This document shows positions 37,466 to 46,564 of a stretch of DNA of 64,000 bases, one piece after another; position 1 is the stretch's first letter, and the number at the start of each line of letters is the position of its first letter. Origin of the DNA: Blautia sp. (GTDB lineage Bacteria; Bacillota; Clostridia; Lachnospirales; Lachnospiraceae); the NCBI GenBank assembly GCA_029257805.1, contig JARIAR010000023.1:1-64000 (forward strand), in the 5' to 3' direction. A program made the translations under genes and the position numbers. The notes beneath the pieces were generated by a model, which worked only from the letters and a program-made list of their open reading frames with translations, made no database searches and had not been told where the DNA came from.

Positions 37466-37495
37466 ATTATAACATAAAAGCATTTTTTGTGTCAC
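37466..37495 (-). promoter_or_regulatory. Promoter of the antiporter gene
   Basis: Minus strand GTGACA, 18 bases, TATAAT, 34 bases before the ATG. Overlaps the divergent exonuclease III promoter region. Confidence 0.65.
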
Positions 37496-37502
37496 AAAAA
37501 CA

Positions 37503-37511
37503 TGATATAAT
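37503..37511 (+). promoter_or_regulatory. Extended -10 promoter of exonuclease III gene
   Basis: TGATATAAT, an extended -10 with no good -35 (T tract at the proper distance), about 54 bases before the ATG. Confidence 0.6.
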
Positions 37512-37564
37512 AAGGAAAGATAATTGATTTGATGATAATCATAAATTATATAAGGAGAATACAC

Positions 37565-38326
37565 ATGAAACTGATTTCTTGGAATGTAAATGGGATTCGA
37601 GCATGTATTACAAAAGGATTTGAAGAATATTTTAATCAGCTTGATGCAGATATTTTCTGTCTGCAGGAAACAAAATGTCAGGCAGGGCAGGTGAAACTTG
37701 AACTGCCGGGTTATTACCAGTATTGGAATTATGCAAACAGGAAAGGATATTCCGGCACAGCGATTTTTACAAAAAAAGAGCCTGTTTCTGTATTTTATGG
37801 AATGGGGATAGAAGAACACGATAAAGAGGGAAGGATGATCACGCTGGAATTTGAAGATTTTTATATGGTTACCGTATATACTCCAAATTCACAAAGTGAA
37901 CTTCGCAGATTGGAATATCGTATGCAGTGGGAACAGGATTTCTTACAGTATCTTTTAAAACTGCAGGAAAGGAAACCGGTTATATGCTGTGGCGATTTAA
38001 ATGTAGCGCACCAGGAAATCGATTTGAAAAATCCAAAAACAAATCGGAATAATGCTGGTTTTACAGATCAGGAAAGGGAATGTTTTAGTAAAGTGGTAAA
38101 TAGCGGTTTTATTGATACGTTCCGTTATTTTTATCCGGATAAGGAAAATGCATATTCCTGGTGGTCTTACCGCTTCCGTGCAAGAGAAAAAAATGCAGGA
38201 TGGAGAATTGATTATTTTATAGTATCTCCTTCTTTGAAGGAAAGTCTGCAGGATGCAAAAATCCACAGCGAGATTATGGGATCTGATCATTGCCCAATAG
38301 AACTTGAGATAGAATATGGTCATTAA
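37565..38326 (+). CDS. xth: Exodeoxyribonuclease III (AP endonuclease)
   Basis: Cuts DNA at abasic sites in base-excision repair. Metal and catalytic residues appear as SWNVNGIRAC, LQETKCQ (Glu), YTPNSQ, GDLNVAH (Asp/Asn) and the final GSDHCPIELEI (His). The 253-aa length is normal. AAGGAG 9 bases before ATG 37565 fixes the start rather than 37529. Confidence 0.96.
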   Translation: MKLISWNVNGIRACITKGFEEYFNQLDADIFCLQETKCQAGQVKLELPGYYQYWNYANRKGYSGTAIFTKKEPVSVFYGMGIEEHDKEGRMITLEFEDFYMVTVYTPNSQSELRRLEYRMQWEQDFLQYLLKLQERKPVICCGDLNVAHQEIDLKNPKTNRNNAGFTDQERECFSKVVNSGFIDTFRYFYPDKENAYSWWSYRFRAREKNAGWRIDYFIVSPSLKESLQDAKIHSEIMGSDHCPIELEIEYGH

Positions 38327-38351
38327 TGATCTGAAAGGAGACTTTTAAGTA

Positions 38352-40226
38352 ATGGCACGAAGAGAACAGGAAATTTTTACAGATAAGGGAACTCCATTTC
38401 CGCAGGGGGCAAATCCGATAGACAAGGGGTATAACTTTGCTGTAGAAGTACCGGAAGGAGGGAGTGCAGAACTTTTGCTTTATAGAAAAGGAGAAAAGCA
38501 ACCCCAAAAGGAAATCTCTTTTCCGGAAGAAAATAAAGTAGGAAATGTTCTTTCAATAAGAGTCAGAGGCCTGTCTCCGGGAACGCATGAATATAATTAT
38601 CGAATTAACGGAGTGGTGTGTCAGGATCCCTATGCTTATAGTATTCAGGGAAGAACACATTTCGGAGAACCTATGGATGAAGATGTCCATAAAATACGTT
38701 GCGGGCTTCTTCCAGATACAGAATATAGCTGGGAAGGTGATAAGAGTCTGCAAATTCCTTATGAGGATATGATTCTTTATAAATTACATGTGCGGGGATA
38801 TACAAAGCTTATGTCCAATATTGGAAAAAAGAAAGGGACTTTTTCAGGACTTGTGGAAATGATTCCGTATTGGAAGAAATTGGGAATTAATGCAGTGGAA
38901 TTAATGCCGGCATATGAATTTCAGGAAGTAGTTTCCAAAAGCCGGGAAGAAGCGTACATGACTCAAAAAAGAGATGAGGATCGTATTAATTACTGGGGAT
39001 ATACAACTGGATATTATTTTGCCCCCAAAAGGGCATACTGTGCCGGGACAGATGTCCATAAAGAATTTCGCGATTTTATAAAAGCACTTCATAAAGCAGG
39101 GATAGAGTGTATCATGGAATTTTGTTTTAATGGTGAAACAAACCCTCTTCTTGCATTGCGGGCATTGCAGTTCTGGAAAATATTTTATCATGTAGATGGC
39201 TTTCATATCCAGGGAAGTGGAATAATCCAGGAACTTGTTTTAAAGGATGGCATACTTTCCGGAACGAAGATCATGATGCCGGGTTATGATTTTGCTTCTC
39301 TATATCATGGAAAACAACCAGCCCAAAGGGTTTTTGCAGAATATAATCAGTCTTTTCTGGAAGATATGAGACGTTTTTTAAAGAGTGACGAAGGAATGAA
39401 CCAACGGGCTGTATGGCATGTACGGCACAATGGAAATTATAATGGCGTTGTGAATTTTATCACATGTCATGATGGATTTACGTTAAATGATCTGGTCAGT
39501 TATAATTATAAACACAATGAATCCAACGGAGAAGATAATGAAGATGGAAGCAGTTATAACTATTCCTGGAATTGTGGGGTAGAAGGACATTCCAGAAAAT
39601 TATCAATTCGCCAGATGCGGGAGCGTCAAATGCGAAATGCGTTTTTGATGATGCTTTTAAGTCAGGGAGTTCCCATGATTTATGGAGGGGATGAATTTGC
39701 AAATTCTCAGGAAGGAAACAATAATGCATGGTGTCAGGATAACCCGGTAGGGTGGACAGAATGGAAAGGCCTGAAGCGGAACGAAGCTCTTTTCCGTTTT
39801 GTAAAAGAAGCCATTGCATTTCGGAAAGAACATCCTGTTTTGCATGCTCCAAAGGAGTTAAAAGGGACAGATTATCTTGCAAAAGGATATCCGGATATTT
39901 CTTTTCACGGAGAACGTGCCTGGTATGTAAGCTATGAAAATACAAGCCGTTTATTTGGAGTAATGTATTTTGATGCTTATGAAAAAAGGGACAAAGAAAC
40001 GGAAGAAAATAAATTTATCTATGTAGGATATAATTTTCACTGGGAAAATCGGAAGCTGGCACTTCCCAATCTTCCTGAAGGGTATCATTGGACTAAAGTA
40101 GCGGATACAGGAAATATGGTAGGGGAAAGCTGCTTTGTGGAAGATGGGAAAGAGTATAAAAAAACTATAGAGGCAGATCCAAGAACAATAGTGATTCTTA
40201 TTGGCAGACAGGAGGGAAAGGAATGA
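38352..40226 (+). CDS. Isoamylase-type GH13 protein lacking catalytic residues (probable pseudoenzyme)
   Basis: A 624-aa protein with an N-terminal CBM48-like domain (about 15-125), a GH13 barrel and a C-terminal beta domain; it resembles bacterial debranching enzymes (GlgX/TreX/pullulanase). The fold markers are intact (VELMPAYEF, YWGYTTGYYFAP, FITCHDGFTLNDL with His373-Asp374). The catalytic ones are not: the nucleophile Asp of GFRxD is Gln287 in DGFHIQ, the acid Glu of the AEPWD motif is replaced in MMPGYD (Pro310), and region I DVVxNH reads EFCFNG. About 50 residues are missing between regions I and II. Annotation as a debranching enzyme would be misleading; a carbohydrate-binding or partner role is likely. 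Overlaps the next gene by 4 bases. Confidence 0.85.
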   Translation: MARREQEIFTDKGTPFPQGANPIDKGYNFAVEVPEGGSAELLLYRKGEKQPQKEISFPEENKVGNVLSIRVRGLSPGTHEYNYRINGVVCQDPYAYSIQGRTHFGEPMDEDVHKIRCGLLPDTEYSWEGDKSLQIPYEDMILYKLHVRGYTKLMSNIGKKKGTFSGLVEMIPYWKKLGINAVELMPAYEFQEVVSKSREEAYMTQKRDEDRINYWGYTTGYYFAPKRAYCAGTDVHKEFRDFIKALHKAGIECIMEFCFNGETNPLLALRALQFWKIFYHVDGFHIQGSGIIQELVLKDGILSGTKIMMPGYDFASLYHGKQPAQRVFAEYNQSFLEDMRRFLKSDEGMNQRAVWHVRHNGNYNGVVNFITCHDGFTLNDLVSYNYKHNESNGEDNEDGSSYNYSWNCGVEGHSRKLSIRQMRERQMRNAFLMMLLSQGVPMIYGGDEFANSQEGNNNAWCQDNPVGWTEWKGLKRNEALFRFVKEAIAFRKEHPVLHAPKELKGTDYLAKGYPDISFHGERAWYVSYENTSRLFGVMYFDAYEKRDKETEENKFIYVGYNFHWENRKLALPNLPEGYHWTKVADTGNMVGESCFVEDGKEYKKTIEADPRTIVILIGRQEGKE

Positions 40227-40786
40227 AAGCCTGGCTTCACTTTAAAACAATTACGAAACATAAATGGATGGTTATGAAATATTGTTTCCGAATTGGCTTA
40301 TATAAGCAGGGGTTATTGCATGACTTATCTAAGTATTCCCCTGCGGAATTTCTTGTAGGATGTAAATATTATCAGGGGGACAGAAGTCCTAACAATGCAG
40401 AAAGAGAGGCGACAGGAGTATCTACCTCATGGCTGCACCATAAGGGAAGGAACCGTCATCATTTCGAACACTGGGTGGATTATTCTCTTGATGGGGAACA
40501 TGTGATCATGGGTGCACAGATGCCCAGGCGCTACGTAGCGGAAATGGTAATGGATCGGATCAGTGCCTGCAGAACATATATGGGAGATGCGTATACACAA
40601 GAGCAGCCGTTGGCATATTACCTTAAAGGAAAAGAGCAACTTTGGTTTATCCACCCTCAGACAAAACGGGAACTGGAAGGACTTTTACGCATTTTAAAGG
40701 ATCATGGGGAAGATACGGTTATCTGGTATATTCGAAATGTTTATCTGAAAAAGGGAAAAACATATGGAAAAAATAAATCTATATGA
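40223..40786 (+). CDS. DUF5662-like protein
   Basis: A 187-aa cytoplasmic protein rich in His, Trp and Tyr. It has a LLHDLSKYSPAEF segment near residue 32 resembling an HD metal motif, and WLHHKGRNRHHFEHW near residue 70 with clustered histidines. I believe this is the family called DUF5662; its function is unknown. The ATGA overlap couples it to the GH13-like gene. Confidence 0.7.
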   Translation: MKAWLHFKTITKHKWMVMKYCFRIGLYKQGLLHDLSKYSPAEFLVGCKYYQGDRSPNNAEREATGVSTSWLHHKGRNRHHFEHWVDYSLDGEHVIMGAQMPRRYVAEMVMDRISACRTYMGDAYTQEQPLAYYLKGKEQLWFIHPQTKRELEGLLRILKDHGEDTVIWYIRNVYLKKGKTYGKNKSI

Positions 40787-40874
40787 TTAGATACAGTCAA
40801 AACTTCAGACTATCATTTTTTTGTCAGATATGTTATTATAAATAAATGAAAATAAAAGGAGAAGGTGCTGTTTC

Positions 40875-41990
40875 ATGAAAAAATACGATTATTTAATTGT
40901 TGGTGCAGGTCTTTTTGGTGCAGTGTTTGCACATGAAGCAACCCGATGCGGCAAAACCTGCCTTGTAATTGACAAAAGAGAGCACATTGGAGGAAATATT
41001 TATACAGAAGAAGTAGAGGGAATTCAGGTACATCGTTACGGTGCTCATATTTTCCACACTTCAAGAAAACATGTATGGGATTATGTGAATCAATTTACAG
41101 AATTTAATCATTTTATAAATTCTCCTATTGCTGTATACAAGGATGAACTTTATAATCTGCCTTTTAATATGAATACATTTCATCAGTTGTGGGGCATAAA
41201 AACACCTGCAGAAGCACAGGCGAAAATTCAGGAGCAGATTGCAAGAATGCACATTACGCATCCTCAGAATCTTGAAGAACAGGCTCTTGCACTTGTTGGT
41301 CAGGATGTTTATGAAAAACTGGTAGATGGATATACCAGAAAGCAGTGGGGAAGAGAATGCAAGGAGCTTCCGGCATTTATTATCAAACGTCTTCCATTGC
41401 GTTACACATACGATAATAATTATTTCAAAGATCCCTACCAGGGAATTCCAAAAGGCGGATATACACGCATTATTAAGAAACTGCTGGAAGGGGTTCAGGT
41501 ATGCCTGAATACGGATTTCTTTGATAATAGAGAGGAATTAACAGCACAGGCAGAAAAAGTACTTTTTACAGGTATGATCGATCAATATTATGATTATTGT
41601 TACGGCGAACTGGAATATCGCTCATTGCGTTTTGAAACAGAGACGTTGGATATGGCAAACTATCAGGGAAATGCAGTTGTAAATTATACAGATTATGAGG
41701 TACCGTATACAAGAATTATAGAACATAAACATTTCGATTTTGGTACACAGCCTAAAACAGTTATTACAAAAGAATATCCGGCAGAGTGGAAAAGAGGCGA
41801 AGAACCGTATTATCCGATTAATGATCCGGCTAATAATGAACTGTTTGATAAATATGAGCGCCGTGCATTAGAAGAGAAGAATGTGATTTTTGGCGGACGT
41901 CTTGGTATGTATCGATATATGGATATGGATCAGGTAATTGAAGAAGCGCTTTCTCTTGCTGAAACAGAGCTTACCTATGAAGAGCCATGA
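40875..41990 (+). CDS. glf: UDP-galactopyranose mutase
   Basis: Flavoenzyme converting UDP-galactopyranose to UDP-galactofuranose for surface polysaccharides. The FAD-binding start YDYLIVGAGLFGAVFAHEA, GGNIYTEE, HRYGAHIFHT and the WGRECKELPAFIIKRLP segment are diagnostic, and the C terminus has IFGGRLGMYRYMDMD. The 371-aa length is typical. No glycosyltransferase genes are adjacent, so the galactofuranose polymer must be built elsewhere. An A/T-rich 88-base gap upstream probably holds its promoter, though I could not place one with confidence. Confidence 0.96.
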   Translation: MKKYDYLIVGAGLFGAVFAHEATRCGKTCLVIDKREHIGGNIYTEEVEGIQVHRYGAHIFHTSRKHVWDYVNQFTEFNHFINSPIAVYKDELYNLPFNMNTFHQLWGIKTPAEAQAKIQEQIARMHITHPQNLEEQALALVGQDVYEKLVDGYTRKQWGRECKELPAFIIKRLPLRYTYDNNYFKDPYQGIPKGGYTRIIKKLLEGVQVCLNTDFFDNREELTAQAEKVLFTGMIDQYYDYCYGELEYRSLRFETETLDMANYQGNAVVNYTDYEVPYTRIIEHKHFDFGTQPKTVITKEYPAEWKRGEEPYYPINDPANNELFDKYERRALEEKNVIFGGRLGMYRYMDMDQVIEEALSLAETELTYEEP

Positions 41991-42004
41991 CAGGAGGAGT
42001 GCAG

Positions 42005-42598
42005 ATGGATACACCTACGATTGCAGAATACTATAAAGAGCACGATCCTCTAAAAAGGAAGGATTTGTTGGAAAAATCTATTTCTCTGGGAGAGGATTTA
42101 GAAAATAATGAAATCCGCAGGCGGCTTTGGGAAATCCGTTATGAAAACAAAGCAGAGTCAGGAACAGATGCCCGTGCAGATGGTTTTCTGGCATTGTGGA
42201 TGATTCTGGAATTTAATCGAAATGCAGGCGGAAAGTTATTTGGGGCAAAAGGTGCCCGTAAAGATGTGAAAAAACAACTTGAAAAATTAAGATTTCATGA
42301 ATTTTTAAACGGGGATGAAAGGCATCAGGAACTTTTGTATCGGGAATGCTGTCATCTTGTGAAAATGTATATGGAACTTTGTGAATCTGATAAATCTTAT
42401 ACAAGTATACTTTGCGGGATTATGAGTATGAACGCAGAGAAAGCAAAAGCAAAGCTCCAGAAAGATATTCATGAAACAGCAGTGCTGCTTCCGCCAGTTC
42501 TTGGTATGGAAAAAGAGTTGGAAATCCTTACAAAAGCAGCAAGAGAAATGTATGAACTGCATTTTCCGGGAGAGGGTGGATTGGCTCTTTCCGAATGA
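42005..42598 (+). CDS. Uncharacterised alpha-helical protein
   Basis: A 197-aa protein predicted mostly helical, with no signal peptide or membrane segment. Conserved-looking features are an R/W/E-rich stretch near residue 40 (RRRLWEIRY) and four cysteines. It may belong to a Lachnospiraceae-restricted DUF (DUF6553-like), but I am not sure. AGGAGG lies 7 bases before ATG 42005; the track start at 41987 sits inside the end of glf. Probably co-transcribed with glf (14-base gap). Confidence 0.7.
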   Translation: MDTPTIAEYYKEHDPLKRKDLLEKSISLGEDLENNEIRRRLWEIRYENKAESGTDARADGFLALWMILEFNRNAGGKLFGAKGARKDVKKQLEKLRFHEFLNGDERHQELLYRECCHLVKMYMELCESDKSYTSILCGIMSMNAEKAKAKLQKDIHETAVLLPPVLGMEKELEILTKAAREMYELHFPGEGGLALSE

Positions 42599-42613
42599 TC
42601 TTAAAGATATAAA

Positions 42614-42643
42614 AACGCCCTGCCGGTATTCCGGCGGGGCGTT
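42614..42643. terminator. Hairpin with minus-strand terminator polarity
   Basis: AACGCCCTGCCGG/CCGGCGGGGCGTT, 13 pairs around TATT. The T tract is on the minus-strand side (A5 precedes it on plus), and no U tract follows on plus, although both flanking genes are on plus. Confidence 0.6.
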
Positions 42644-42676
42644 GAAGAATAAAAGTAAAATCACCAGGAGGAAAAT

Positions 42677-45601
42677 ATGAAAATAGAGAATCTGACAGCA
42701 TATGAAGTGGTGAAGGAAGAAGAATTAACCGATATCCATTCAAAAGGAACGTTTCTGCGCCATAAAAAAACAGGCGCAAGAATTCTTCTTATTGAAAATG
42801 ATGATGAAAATAAAGTATTTAATATTGCTTTTCGTACACCACCGAAAAATAGTACCGGTGTGGCGCATATTCTGGAACACAGTGTACTTTGCGGATCCAA
42901 AGAATTTCCTTTAAAAGATCCATTTGTAGAGTTGGTGAAAGGATCTTTAAATACATTTTTAAACGCAATGACATATCCGGATAAGACATGTTATCCAGTA
43001 GCCAGCTGTAATGATCAGGATTTTCAGAATCTGATGCATGTATATCTGGATGCGGTATTTTTTCCGAATATATATGAAAAAGAAGAAATCTTCCGTCAGG
43101 AAGGCTGGTGTTATCAGCTGGAAAAAACGGAAGGTCCGTTGAAGTATAATGGTGTTGTATATAATGAAATGAAAGGGGCTTTTTCTTCTCCGGACGAAGT
43201 ATTGGAAAGGGAGATTATGAATTCTCTTTTCCCGGATACCCCGTATGGTTGTGAGTCCGGAGGAAATCCTGAAAATATTCCGGAACTGAGTTATGAGGAG
43301 TTTCTTAATTTTCATAAAAAGTATTATCATCCTTCTAACAGTTTCTTATATTTATACGGGAACATGGATATGGAAGAAAAACTGGAATTTATTGACAAGC
43401 ATTATCTTTCTTGCTTCGATGCGTTGGATGTGGATTCTGTGATTCCGGAGCAGCCGGAATTTGCTTCCTGTAAGGATGTCGTTTTAGATTATCCGGTATC
43501 AGAAAACGAAGGGGAAGAGGATAATACGTATCTTTCTTACAACATGGTAACAGGAAAGGCTACGGATCATGTACTTTGCATGGCATTTGAAGTTCTGGAT
43601 TATGCATTGTTAAGTGCTCCAGGTGCTCCGCTTAAAAAGGCACTTTTGGATGCGAAAATCGGAAAAGATATTTATGGATCTTTTGATGATGGAATTTTGC
43701 AGCCATATTTCACTATCGTAGCGAAAGGTGCAAATAAAGACAGAAAAGATGAATTTGTTTCTATTATTAAGCGTGTCCTGACAGAAATTGTAAACAATGG
43801 AATTGATAAAAAGTCAGTAGAAGCCGGAATCAACTATATGGAATTTAGATATAGAGAAGCGGATTTTTCTTCTTATCCAAAGGGGCTGATGTACAGCCTT
43901 GATATACTTGGAGACTGGCTTTATGATGATAGCAAGCCTTTTGCGCAAGTACAGCAGCTTTCTGTGTTTGAAATATTGAAAAAAGCACTTTACGAAGGCT
44001 ATTTTGAAAAGCTGATACAAGAATATCTTCTTGAAAATCCCCACGGGTCTGTTTTGACACTTGTACCGAAAAAAGGTCTTCAGGCTGAACGTGAAAAAGC
44101 ACTGGAAGAAAAATTAGAAGAATACAGAAAGAGCCTTTCAGAAGAAGTGCTTGAAAAAATGGTAGAAAAAACAAAAGCCCTGGAGGCATATCAAGAAGCA
44201 GAAGAGGAACCGGAAGCGCTTTCCTGTATACCCATGTTAAAAAGAAGTGATATAAAAAAAGAAGTTGGTCATCTTTATAATGAAGAGCTGGAAGAAGAGG
44301 GAAGTTTGTTCCTTTACCATGATGTATGCACAAATGGAATCGGTTATATCGATTTATTATTTGAGTTCGAGAAACTTTCCAAAGAAGAGATAAATTATCT
44401 GGGACTTTTAAAATCTGTTCTGGGGTATGTAGATACAGAGAAATATACGTATGGGCAGTTGTTTAATGAAATCAATGCGAATACAGGTGGTATTTTCTGT
44501 GGCGTGGAAGTATTTGAAAATGAAAAGGCAGAAGATGGATTCCGTGCGATGTTCTCTATTCGTGGAAAAGCGCTTTACACGAAGTTTGACTTCTTGTTTG
44601 AAATGATAAAGGAAATTCTGGAAACCTCAAAAGTGGAGGATACTGCACGGCTTTATGAGATTGTAGCGCAGGCGAAATCACGTGCTCAGGCGAATCTTGT
44701 AAGTGCCGGTCATTCTACAGCTGTGCTTCGTGCAACATCCTACAGTTGTTATATGTCTGCTTTCCAGGATGAAATGGCAGGAATCGGTTATTATCAGTTT
44801 ATTGAAAAACTGGAAAAGGAATTTACAGACAGAGCGGAAGAAGCAGTACGTAATTTGAAATGCCTGATGAAAAAAATCTTCCGTCCTGAATATTTCCGTA
44901 TAAGTTATACAGGAGAAAAAGAATCTTTGGAAAATACAAAAAAACTTTGCGGAATATTGAAAAAGAGCCTGTGCACAGAGCCAATGGAATCGTTTGGACA
45001 GGAATTGATCTGCGAGAAGAAAAATGAAGGTTTTCAGACTTCCGGACAGGTACAGTATGTGGCGCAAACAGGCAATTTCCGAAAAAAAGGGCTGGCTTAC
45101 ACAGGTGCGCTTGACATTCTTAAAGTCGCATTAAGTTATGATTATCTTTGGATAAATCTTCGTGTAAAAGGTGGGGCATATGGATGCATGAGCGGTTTCC
45201 GTAGAAATGGAGATGGTTATTTTGTTTCTTATCGTGATCCTCATCTTTCCCGTACTTTTGAAGTATACAAAGGAATCCCGGACTATATTCGCAATTTCCA
45301 GGCGGATGAACGGGAAATGACAAAATATATTATCGGAACGATCAGCGGAAAAGATGTACCCCGAACACCGCAAATGCATGGTAATATTTCTAAAGTTGCG
45401 TATTTCTGCGGAATTACAGAAGAGATGATGCAAAAAGAAAGAGATCAGATACTAAATGCAACAGTGGAAGATATGCATGCGCTGGCTCCTATTGTTGAGG
45501 CTATCCTTTCCGATGAACAGATTTGTGTAGTAGGAAGTGAAAGTGCCGTTGCAGATGAAAGAGAAATGTTTGGAGAAATCAAAACATTAATTACCTGTTG
45601 A
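42677..45601 (+). CDS. M16C metallopeptidase (presequence protease/insulinase-like)
   Basis: A 974-aa zinc peptidase of the pitrilysin family. The inverted zinc motif HXXEH is HILEH near residues 63-67, and the third ligand Glu is likely in YNEMKGAFSS near residue 155. Four M16 domains with an M16C-associated linker (residues about 490-730) fit the single-chain clam-shell enzymes that degrade short peptides. No signal peptide, so probably cytoplasmic. AGGAGG 8 bases before the ATG. Confidence 0.93.
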   Translation: MKIENLTAYEVVKEEELTDIHSKGTFLRHKKTGARILLIENDDENKVFNIAFRTPPKNSTGVAHILEHSVLCGSKEFPLKDPFVELVKGSLNTFLNAMTYPDKTCYPVASCNDQDFQNLMHVYLDAVFFPNIYEKEEIFRQEGWCYQLEKTEGPLKYNGVVYNEMKGAFSSPDEVLEREIMNSLFPDTPYGCESGGNPENIPELSYEEFLNFHKKYYHPSNSFLYLYGNMDMEEKLEFIDKHYLSCFDALDVDSVIPEQPEFASCKDVVLDYPVSENEGEEDNTYLSYNMVTGKATDHVLCMAFEVLDYALLSAPGAPLKKALLDAKIGKDIYGSFDDGILQPYFTIVAKGANKDRKDEFVSIIKRVLTEIVNNGIDKKSVEAGINYMEFRYREADFSSYPKGLMYSLDILGDWLYDDSKPFAQVQQLSVFEILKKALYEGYFEKLIQEYLLENPHGSVLTLVPKKGLQAEREKALEEKLEEYRKSLSEEVLEKMVEKTKALEAYQEAEEEPEALSCIPMLKRSDIKKEVGHLYNEELEEEGSLFLYHDVCTNGIGYIDLLFEFEKLSKEEINYLGLLKSVLGYVDTEKYTYGQLFNEINANTGGIFCGVEVFENEKAEDGFRAMFSIRGKALYTKFDFLFEMIKEILETSKVEDTARLYEIVAQAKSRAQANLVSAGHSTAVLRATSYSCYMSAFQDEMAGIGYYQFIEKLEKEFTDRAEEAVRNLKCLMKKIFRPEYFRISYTGEKESLENTKKLCGILKKSLCTEPMESFGQELICEKKNEGFQTSGQVQYVAQTGNFRKKGLAYTGALDILKVALSYDYLWINLRVKGGAYGCMSGFRRNGDGYFVSYRDPHLSRTFEVYKGIPDYIRNFQADEREMTKYIIGTISGKDVPRTPQMHGNISKVAYFCGITEEMMQKERDQILNATVEDMHALAPIVEAILSDEQICVVGSESAVADEREMFGEIKTLITC

Positions 45602-45604
45602 TCA

Positions 45605-45636
45605 TAAAAAACAGCTGCCCCATTTGAGGCAGCTGT
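45605..45636. terminator. Hairpin with minus-strand terminator polarity before era
   Basis: ACAGCTGCC/GGCAGCTGT with an 8-base loop, preceded by AAAAAA on plus (T6 on minus) and followed by AAATAG on plus. Same inverted polarity as the hairpin before the M16C gene. Confidence 0.55.
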
Positions 45637-45653
45637 AAATAGAGAGGAAAAAA

Positions 45654-46562
45654 ATGAACGAAAACTTTAAATCTGGATTTGTAGCAATTATAGGACGTCC
45701 AAATGTAGGGAAATCTACACTGATGAATCATTTAATCGGACAGAAAATTGCAATTACATCAAAGAAACCACAGACTACAAGGAACCGTATTCAGACCGTT
45801 TATACAGATGAAAATGGACAGATTGTATTTCTTGATACCCCAGGAATTCATAAGGCAAAAAATAAGCTAGGGGAATATATGGTGCAAGTGGCAGAACGTA
45901 CTTTAAAAGAAGTAGATGCCATTATGTGGCTTGTGGAACCAACTACTTTTATTGGAGCAGGAGAACGCCATATTGCAGAACAGCTGCAGAGCGTAGGAGT
46001 ACCGGTTATATTGATCATTAATAAAATTGACACCGTATCAAAGGAAGAAATACTTCCGGCTATTGATACCTATCGAAAGATCTGTGACTTTGCAGAAATT
46101 ATTCCTTGTTCTGCTTTACGGGGACAGAATACAGAGGATATTATAAGCAGTATTTTTAAATATCTTCCTTACGGACCTATGTTTTATGATGAAGATACTA
46201 TTACAGATCAGCCTCAGCGTCAGATTGTTGCGGAAATTATCAGAGAAAAAGCACTTCATGCGTTAGACGCAGAAATTCCTCATGGAATTGCCGTTGCAAT
46301 AGATAGAATGAAGGCACGCCCGGGAAAGAAAAGACTGATAGACATAGATGCAACGATTATTTGTGAAAAAGATTCTCACAAGGGAATTATAATTGGAAAG
46401 CAAGGAGCGATGTTAAAGAAAATTGGCAGTAATGCCAGATTTGAGCTGGAAAGGATGTTGGAGGCAAAAGTCAACTTAAAACTTTGGGTAAAAGTGAAAA
46501 AAGATTGGCGTGACAGTGATTTTCTGATTAAGAACTTTGGTTATGATAAAAAGGAAATCTGA
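45654..46562 (+). CDS. era: GTPase Era
   Basis: Essential GTPase that binds 16S rRNA 3' end in 30S assembly. G motifs GRPNVGKST, a PQTTRNRI switch I, DTPGIH and NKID are visible, and the C-terminal KH domain has GIIIGKQGAMLKKIG near residue 245. The 302-aa length fits. It is followed by recO after 2 bases. Confidence 0.97.
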   Translation: MNENFKSGFVAIIGRPNVGKSTLMNHLIGQKIAITSKKPQTTRNRIQTVYTDENGQIVFLDTPGIHKAKNKLGEYMVQVAERTLKEVDAIMWLVEPTTFIGAGERHIAEQLQSVGVPVILIINKIDTVSKEEILPAIDTYRKICDFAEIIPCSALRGQNTEDIISSIFKYLPYGPMFYDEDTITDQPQRQIVAEIIREKALHALDAEIPHGIAVAIDRMKARPGKKRLIDIDATIICEKDSHKGIIIGKQGAMLKKIGSNARFELERMLEAKVNLKLWVKVKKDWRDSDFLIKNFGYDKKEI

Positions 46563-46564
46563 AA

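Noticed and set aside
37433-37819. N-terminal extension of the antiporter in the track
   Set aside because: It overlaps the divergent promoters and the exonuclease gene; the family starts at METYEIF.
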